The notes below the pieces were generated by a model, which was not told where the DNA came from, made no database searches, and worked only from the letters and a program-made list of their open reading frames with translations. A stretch of DNA of 9,775 bases, taken from the NCBI GenBank assembly GCA_946497375.1, contig CAMMKE010000044.1, forward strand, positions 1 to 9,775, read 5' to 3'. The position numbers and the translations under genes are program-made. Below, one piece after another: positions 5,435-9,775 of the stretch (position 1 is the first letter of the stretch; each line of letters opens with the position of its first letter). This DNA comes from an uncultured Mycoplasmatota bacterium (GTDB lineage: Bacteria > Bacillota_I > Bacilli_A > RF39 > UBA660).

Positions 5435-6328
5435 ATGGTAAAAATAAAAAACAACTATATAAAAACAATTTTATCTTATATTGTAATTATTTTAGGGGCC
5501 ATGCTAGCAGCATATTCATTAGATACATTTCTAATCCCTAATAATATCCTAGATGGAGGAGTAACAGGTATTTCTATCATTGTTTCCAAAGTATTTTCTA
5601 TACCGATGAGTTTACTTGTTATTCTTATTAATATCCCTTTTGTTTATATAGGATATCGTAATTTAGGAAAAAGTTTCTTAATGAGAACAATAGTTAGTAT
5701 GTTAACATTTTCTCTTGCTCTTAGTTTCTTTGAGTCATTACATGAAGTTACAGATGAAATATTACTTGCTACAATCTTTGGAGGAGTCTTACTAGGAATA
5801 GGAGTAGGACTAGTTATAAGATTTGGAGCCTGTGTTGATGGAACAGAATCAGTTGCCCTTGTTATAAGTAAGAAAACATCTTTATCAGTAGGACAAATAG
5901 TAATGATATTTAACTTTGTTATTTATAGTATTGCCGCCCTTACCTTTGGAATAGATAGAGCCCTTTATTCAGTTTTAACTTACTTTATAACTTATAAAGT
6001 AATAGACCTTGTCTCAGAAGGTTTAGAACAAGCGAAAGCGGCTTTAATTGTAACAGAAAAAGGAACAGATATGGCTAATGAGATATATAAAAGACTTGGA
6101 AGAACTGTAACTAAAATAAATGGTAGTGGTCTTTTATCAGGAGAAAAAGAAGTAATGTATTGTGTCTTAACAAGAATAGAAGTCTTTGAACTTAAAAAGA
6201 TTGCTAATGAAATGGATGAGAGTGCTTTTATAACAATATTAGATGTCTCTGATATTATAGGTAATCATATAAAATCTACTAAAAGATTAAAAAGTAAAAA
6301 GAATACTACCAAAATAAAAGAAGTATAA
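5435..6328 (+). CDS. YitT family membrane protein (DUF161 + DUF2179)
   Basis: 297 residues. The ATG at 5435 is preferred over the in-frame ATG at 5429, which is only one base from the GGAGG (5423-5427). About five or six membrane segments span residues ~10-190. The family signature PNNILDGGVTGISII (36-50) follows segment 1, and IRFGACVDGTE (128-138) is a second conserved polar motif inside the membrane part. Residues ~202-278 form the cytoplasmic DUF2179 domain, including GRTVTKINGSGLLSGEKEV and a last strand AFITILDVSDIIG. The tail is Lys-rich (STKRLKSKKNTTKIK). Family members are widespread in Bacillota and usually present in several copies; their transport or signalling role is not established. 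The LysM-GH18 gene follows 46 bp later with no terminator between, so both may be co-transcribed. Confidence 0.92.
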   Translation: MVKIKNNYIKTILSYIVIILGAMLAAYSLDTFLIPNNILDGGVTGISIIVSKVFSIPMSLLVILINIPFVYIGYRNLGKSFLMRTIVSMLTFSLALSFFESLHEVTDEILLATIFGGVLLGIGVGLVIRFGACVDGTESVALVISKKTSLSVGQIVMIFNFVIYSIAALTFGIDRALYSVLTYFITYKVIDLVSEGLEQAKAALIVTEKGTDMANEIYKRLGRTVTKINGSGLLSGEKEVMYCVLTRIEVFELKKIANEMDESAFITILDVSDIIGNHIKSTKRLKSKKNTTKIKEV

Positions 6329-6374
6329 TCTTTATCATAAAATACATATAGTTAAAGTGTAAGGAGTTGATACT

Positions 6375-7496
6375 TTGACTATATATACAGTACAGCGTGG
6401 TGATACCCTTTATGCTATTGCTAGAAAATTTGGTACAACAGTAAGAGATATAACTGATTTAAATGGCTTATCTAATGTAAATCGTTTAATGATAGGGCAA
6501 GCCTTAGTAATACCAACAACTATAAAGCCTGGTATTTTAGTAAATGGTTATGCCTATCCAACTATTAGTGATACAACTCTAGCCTTAACACTACCTAGTT
6601 TAACTTTTATAAGTATCTTTAGTTATCAAGTAACTAGTGATGGTAATTTAAAACAGATAAATGATAATAGAGTAATAACAGCTGCGAAAGATACTAATAC
6701 ACTTCCTATGTTAGTTATGACCAATATAGGTTCTACTGGTAGATTTGAAAGTGACCTAGCCCATGCAATTTTATCAAATGAAGCCGTTCAAGATAGATTA
6801 ATTAATAATTTAGTTACTACCCTTAGAAACAAAGGTTATGCAGGAGTAGATATTGATTTTGAATATGTATATCCTATGGATAGAGAGTTATATAATAGCT
6901 TTTTAGAAAAAGTTGTAACAAGACTACGTGAAGAAGAATTTATCATTACGACCGCTCTTGCTCCTAAAGTAAGAGCTAATCAAGTAGGAACATTATATGA
7001 AGCCCATGATTATGCTACTCATGGAAGACTAGCAGACCATGTTATTATAATGACTTATGAATGGGGCTATACTTATGGACCACCTATGGCCGTCGCTCCT
7101 ATTAATCAAGTAGAAAGAGTAATACAGTATGCTGTTACCGAAATACCTAGTAAAAAGATTTTAATGGGTATACCAAATTATGGTTACGACTGGACTTTGC
7201 CTTATGAACAAGGTAGACCTGCTAAATCGATATCTAATACTAATGCCGTTGCCTTAGCAGCTGAAAAAGGAGTAGAAATACAGTTTGACCCTGTAGCAAA
7301 AGCTCCATACTTCTATTACAAAGATGAAAGTGGTACTCTACATATCGTCTGGTTTGAAGATGCTAGAAGTATAAAAGCTAAGTTAGACCTTGTTACCAAG
7401 TATAATCTAGGTGGTATTTCTATTTGGACAATCATGAATTATTTCCCACAGATGTATGCTGTTTTAAATGATAATTTTAAAGTAGAGAAGGGATAA
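6375..7496 (+). CDS. LysM domain + glycoside hydrolase family 18 protein (SleL/YaaH-like)
   Basis: 373 residues with a TTG start, supported by AAGGAG (6361-6366) eight bases upstream and by the LysM domain beginning at residue 3. LysM is residues 3-47 (YTVQRGDTLYAIARKFGTT...LMIGQALVIP) and binds peptidoglycan. Residues ~55-365 are a GH18 barrel: the DxxDxDxE-type motif reads GVDIDFE with catalytic Glu163, followed by MTYEWGYTYGPP (226-237) and GGISIWTIMNY (346-356). Relatives SleL/YaaH are N-acetylglucosaminidases that digest spore cortex fragments during germination and usually carry two N-terminal LysM repeats; here there is only one. Like them it lacks a signal peptide, which would suit assembly into the spore from the mother cell. 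A possible -10 TATAGT at 6347-6352 has no clear -35. A spore role is inference; a vegetative wall hydrolase is the alternative. Confidence 0.9.
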   Translation: MTIYTVQRGDTLYAIARKFGTTVRDITDLNGLSNVNRLMIGQALVIPTTIKPGILVNGYAYPTISDTTLALTLPSLTFISIFSYQVTSDGNLKQINDNRVITAAKDTNTLPMLVMTNIGSTGRFESDLAHAILSNEAVQDRLINNLVTTLRNKGYAGVDIDFEYVYPMDRELYNSFLEKVVTRLREEEFIITTALAPKVRANQVGTLYEAHDYATHGRLADHVIIMTYEWGYTYGPPMAVAPINQVERVIQYAVTEIPSKKILMGIPNYGYDWTLPYEQGRPAKSISNTNAVALAAEKGVEIQFDPVAKAPYFYYKDESGTLHIVWFEDARSIKAKLDLVTKYNLGGISIWTIMNYFPQMYAVLNDNFKVEKG

Positions 7497-7503
7497 AAAG
7501 GGG

Positions 7504-7530
7504 AAAAGACTTATGCTAATAAAGTCTTTT
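7504..7530 (+). terminator. Intrinsic terminator after the LysM-GH18 gene
   Basis: A perfect 9-bp stem AAAAGACTT (7504-7512) with AAGTCTTTT (7522-7530), 9-base loop, and a T-run continuing to 7532. It begins 7 bases after the stop codon. Confidence 0.88.
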
Positions 7531-7572
7531 TTATATGTAAAAAAGTTTATTATTTGAGTTACTATAAAAATA

Positions 7573-7601
7573 TTTACAGTATTTCTTGATTTTTTTATGA
7601 T
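7573..7601 (+). promoter_or_regulatory. Promoter of the Sir2 gene
   Basis: TTTACA (7573-7578), a 17-bp spacer and TATGAT (7596-7601). A start near 7608 gives a leader of ~76 nt, longer than others in the window. I see no strong hairpin in the leader. Confidence 0.6.
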
Positions 7602-7683
7602 AGATGTGCTAGTTTTGTATTGAAGAGTTCTTAGTTGATTGCAATATTTGTTAGAAACTTTACATTTTAGGAGGTTTTATTTT

Positions 7684-8403
7684 ATGGATGACATTAGTAA
7701 ATTACAAAAGATGATTAATGAATGTAATGATATTGTATTTTTTGGTGGGGCTGGTGTTTCAACAGAAAGTGGCCTAAAAGATTTTAGAAGTAAAGATGGA
7801 CTTTATAATATGAAGTATAAGTATCCTCCAGAAGAAATTTTAAGCCACAGCTTTTTTATAAATAATACGGAAGAGTTTTATAAATTCTATAAAGATAAAA
7901 TGAATGCCTTAAACATTTTACCAAATGTATGTCATGAATATTTAACTAAATTAGAAAAAACTGGTAAATTAAAAGCAATTATTACTCAGAATATAGATGG
8001 CCTACATCAAAAATCTGGTAGTAGTAATGTTTTAGAGTTGCATGGTACTATTTATAAAAACTATTGTCTTAAATGTGGTAAACAGTATGATGCTCCCTAT
8101 ATATTTAATAGTGAAGGCATTCCTAAATGTGAATGTGGGGGAATTATTAAACCAAAGGTAGTTTTATATGAAGAAGCACTTGATGATGAAGTAGTAGAAA
8201 AAGCAATTGATGAGATTAGTAAAGCAGAGTTATTAATAGTTACTGGGACTTCTTTAACAGTTTATCCTGCTAGTAGTTTTGTTAGATATTTTAAGGGAAA
8301 ATATTTAGTTATTATTAATAACGATGAAACAAATTATGATGGGATAGCAGATTTAGTTATACATAAGAGAATTGGTGATGTTTTTAAACAATTAAAAATA
8401 TAG
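7684..8403 (+). CDS. cobB: NAD-dependent protein deacylase, Sir2/CobB family
   Basis: 239 residues. The ATG at 7684 has AGGAGG (7669-7674) nine bases upstream; an in-frame TTG at 7639 lacks a site and would add unconserved residues. All core motifs are present: NAD loop GGAGVSTESGLKDFR (21-35), TQNIDGLH (101-108), ELHG with catalytic His120, a zinc ribbon with Cys128/Cys131 and Cys149/Cys151, then VTGTSLTVYPAS (187-198) and IINNDET (210-216). The protein removes acetyl or other acyl groups from lysines, using NAD+ and releasing nicotinamide and O-acyl-ADP-ribose, in the cytoplasm. The second zinc pair is CEC (CxC), not CxxC, a common variant. The usual FGE after the zinc domain is YEE (residues 162-164). 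Single-gene unit with its own promoter and terminator. Family sure; symbol by homology only. Confidence 0.94.
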   Translation: MDDISKLQKMINECNDIVFFGGAGVSTESGLKDFRSKDGLYNMKYKYPPEEILSHSFFINNTEEFYKFYKDKMNALNILPNVCHEYLTKLEKTGKLKAIITQNIDGLHQKSGSSNVLELHGTIYKNYCLKCGKQYDAPYIFNSEGIPKCECGGIIKPKVVLYEEALDDEVVEKAIDEISKAELLIVTGTSLTVYPASSFVRYFKGKYLVIINNDETNYDGIADLVIHKRIGDVFKQLKI

Positions 8404-8424
8404 GTGCTTATCATTGACACCTAT
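8400..8424 (+). terminator. Intrinsic terminator of the Sir2 gene, embedding its stop codon
   Basis: A 7-bp stem ATAGGTG (8400-8406) with CACCTAT (8418-8424), 11-base loop, then TTTT. The TAG stop (8401-8403) lies inside the left arm. Confidence 0.75.
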
Positions 8425-8451
8425 TTTTATATGTATTTATATGAACAAAAA

Positions 8452-8470
8452 AACTCTCATAAAGAGAGTT
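8452..8470 (-). terminator. Intrinsic terminator of the tRNA-Arg/tRNA-Pro unit
   Basis: A perfect 7-bp stem (8452-8458 with 8464-8470) and 5-base loop. Reading on the minus strand, the U-tract is the complement of the A-run at 8446-8453. It lies 12 bp past the tRNA-Pro 3' end. Confidence 0.85.
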
Positions 8471-8481
8471 AATAATCTAAC

Positions 8482-8558
8482 TGGTCGGGAAGACAGGATT
8501 TGAACCTGCAACCCCTTGGTCCCAAACCAAGTGCTCTACCAAGTTGAGCCACTTCCCG
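8482..8558 (-). tRNA. tRNA-Pro (anticodon TGG)
   Basis: Acceptor CGGGAAG/CTTCCCG, D arm with GGCTCAACTTGGTAGAGC, anticodon loop TTTGGGA, T arm GCAGG-TTCAAAT-CCTGT and encoded CCA. Co-transcribed behind tRNA-Arg, 6 bp apart. UGG can read all Pro codons, as expected for an AT-rich genome. Confidence 0.96.
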
Positions 8559-8564
8559 ATATTA

Positions 8565-8641
<77 letters not shown>

Positions 8642-8673
8642 AGCTACATAGGTCTTTCTTTAAAACTGATACT

Positions 8674-8702
8674 ATATTATCACTGTTTTCTCACTTCGTC
8701 AA
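8674..8702 (-). promoter_or_regulatory. Promoter of the tRNA-Arg/tRNA-Pro unit
   Basis: On the minus strand TTGACG (8697-8702), 17 bp, TAATAT (8674-8679), with TGA just before the -10. The tRNA-Arg 5' end is 32 bases downstream of the -10. Confidence 0.72.
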
Positions 8703-8732
8703 GTAAAATCTGAAAATTTTCTTCTCTAAAAC

Positions 8733-8760
8733 ATTATATGTATGATATCATAATTATATG
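8733..8760. repeat. 12-bp palindrome flanked by 8-bp direct repeats upstream of galE
   Basis: The perfect palindrome TATGATATCATA (8741-8752) sits exactly between two copies of ATTATATG (8733-8740 and 8753-8760). It lies directly before the galE Shine-Dalgarno (8761-8766) and overlaps the only candidate -10 boxes (TATGAT 8741-8746, CATAAT 8749-8754; no clear -35). It could be an operator, but short AT-rich symmetry also arises by chance. Confidence 0.4.
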
Positions 8761-8774
8761 AGGAGGATGATAAA

Positions 8775-9775
8775 ATGAAAATATTAGTAACAGGCGGCCT
8801 AGGTTTTATTGGAAGTCATACTTGTGTAGAACTATTAAATGCAAATTATGAAGTTGTTATTATAGATGATTTATCTAACTCTAGTATTGATGTTTTAGAT
8901 AAAATTGAAGAAATAACTTCTAAAAGACCTAAGTTTTATGAGATAGATGCCTGTGATAAAGAAAAAGTTAGTGTTGTATTTAAAGAAAATAAAATAGATG
9001 CCGTTATCCATTTTGCAGGATATAAAGCAGTAGGTGAGTCAGTTAGTAAGCCATTAAAGTATTATCGTAATAATTTAGATTCAACTCTTACATTATTAGA
9101 AGTTATGAAAGAAGAAAACTGTCATAATTTTGTCTTTTCATCAAGTGCTACTGTCTATGGTAGTCCTAAAGAATTACCAATTAAAGAAGATTTCCCTCTA
9201 TCTACAACCAATCCTTATGGTACCACAAAATTAATGATAGAGCGAATTCTTAAAGATGTTAGTAATGCAGATAAAGATTTATCTATAATTGTTTTAAGAT
9301 ACTTTAATCCAATAGGAGCCCATAAGACAGGATTATTAGGAGAAAAACCTAATGGTATTCCAAATAACTTAATGCCATATATTGTTAGAGTTGCAAATAA
9401 AGAACTACCAATCTTAAGTGTCTTTGGAGATGACTATGATACACCTGATGGTACAGGAGTAAGAGATTATATCCATGTCGTAGACCTTGCTAAAGGACAT
9501 ATAAAAGCCCTAGAGAAATGTGTTAACTTTAAAGGAATAGAGTATTATAACTTAGGAGCAGGAACAGGTTATAGTGTTCTAGATTTAGTTAAAACATTTG
9601 AAAAGGTAAACAATGTTAAAGTACCATATAAAATAGTAGAAAGACGTCCTGGTGATATCGCTGCATGTTATGCAGACCCTACTAAAGCTTATAAAGAACT
9701 AGGCTTTAAAGCAGAATATGGTATAGAAGATATGTGTAAAGACTCATATAACTTTATACTTAAGAATAAGTCCAA
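8775..9775 (+). CDS. galE: UDP-glucose 4-epimerase (3' end cut by window edge)
   Basis: 333 complete codons are visible and the frame is still open at the edge; family members have ~330-340 residues, so only a few codons are missing. The ATG has AGGAGG (8761-8766) eight bases upstream. It is an extended short-chain dehydrogenase: NAD loop GGLGFIG (7-13), DDLSNSS (31-37), HFAGYKAVGESV (79-90), SSSATVYG with Ser124, the catalytic Tyr148-x3-Lys152 (YGTTK), RYFNPIGAH (175-183) and the substrate region VRDYIHVVDLAKGH. It interconverts UDP-glucose and UDP-galactose (sometimes the N-acetyl forms) through a bound NAD+ in the cytoplasm, supplying the Leloir pathway and surface glycans. The neighbouring tRNAs point the other way, so it is first in its transcript. 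Confidence 0.95.
   Translation, partial: MKILVTGGLGFIGSHTCVELLNANYEVVIIDDLSNSSIDVLDKIEEITSKRPKFYEIDACDKEKVSVVFKENKIDAVIHFAGYKAVGESVSKPLKYYRNNLDSTLTLLEVMKEENCHNFVFSSSATVYGSPKELPIKEDFPLSTTNPYGTTKLMIERILKDVSNADKDLSIIVLRYFNPIGAHKTGLLGEKPNGIPNNLMPYIVRVANKELPILSVFGDDYDTPDGTGVRDYIHVVDLAKGHIKALEKCVNFKGIEYYNLGAGTGYSVLDLVKTFEKVNNVKVPYKIVERRPGDIAACYADPTKAYKELGFKAEYGIEDMCKDSYNFILKNKS

Overview
The window is low-GC, AT-rich DNA with strong AGGAGG-type Shine-Dalgarno sites, sigma-A-like promoters, genomically encoded tRNA CCA ends and short U-tracted hairpin terminators. That points to the Bacillota. Several genes are typical of the phylum: a YitT-family membrane protein, a DUF421/YetF protein, a LysM-GH18 enzyme of the SleL/YaaH type and a Sir2 deacylase. 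The overall feel is of an uncultured Bacilli-like or Clostridia-like gut organism; this is inference, and nothing here fixes the genus. SleL-like and DUF421 proteins would fit a spore former but do not prove it.

Layout, left to right. (1) The 3' end of an ABC-2-type permease, then a bidirectional terminator and tRNA-Cys on the minus strand. (2) A two-gene operon (635-1944): a protein with a transglutaminase/papain-like Cys-His-Asp signature, coupled through an ATGA overlap to an 85-residue helical protein I do not recognise. (3) tRNA-Gly with its own promoter and terminator. (4) On the minus strand, a DUF421/YetF gene broken by a one-base deletion in an A-run, followed by a ferritin-like diiron protein with its own promoter. 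(5) A divergent plus-strand gene (3574-4119) of unknown function with a possible winged-helix C terminus. (6) On the minus strand, a GNAT acetyltransferase followed 5 bp later by an ADP-ribosyltransferase (R-STS-QxE) whose last ~42 codons lie beyond an in-frame TAA. (7) Divergent from these, yitT and a LysM-GH18 gene. (8) A Sir2 deacylase. (9) tRNA-Arg and tRNA-Pro on the minus strand. (10) UDP-glucose 4-epimerase galE, running off the right edge.

Most genes are single or paired transcription units separated by clear terminators, so this is mainly housekeeping chromosome with two accessory islands: the transglutaminase-like operon (635-1944) and the GNAT-ADP-ribosyltransferase operon (4123-5330). 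These are the best candidates for an undescribed system. Two genes in one 2.3-kb stretch carry single-site lesions with intact downstream coding (DUF421 frameshift, ADP-ribosyltransferase nonsense). These could be real decay or assembly error.

A recurring regulatory feature is a -10 box only ~16-20 bp upstream of the start codon (genes at 635, 2638, 3380 and 5435). Predicted transcripts would begin at or inside the Shine-Dalgarno sequence.
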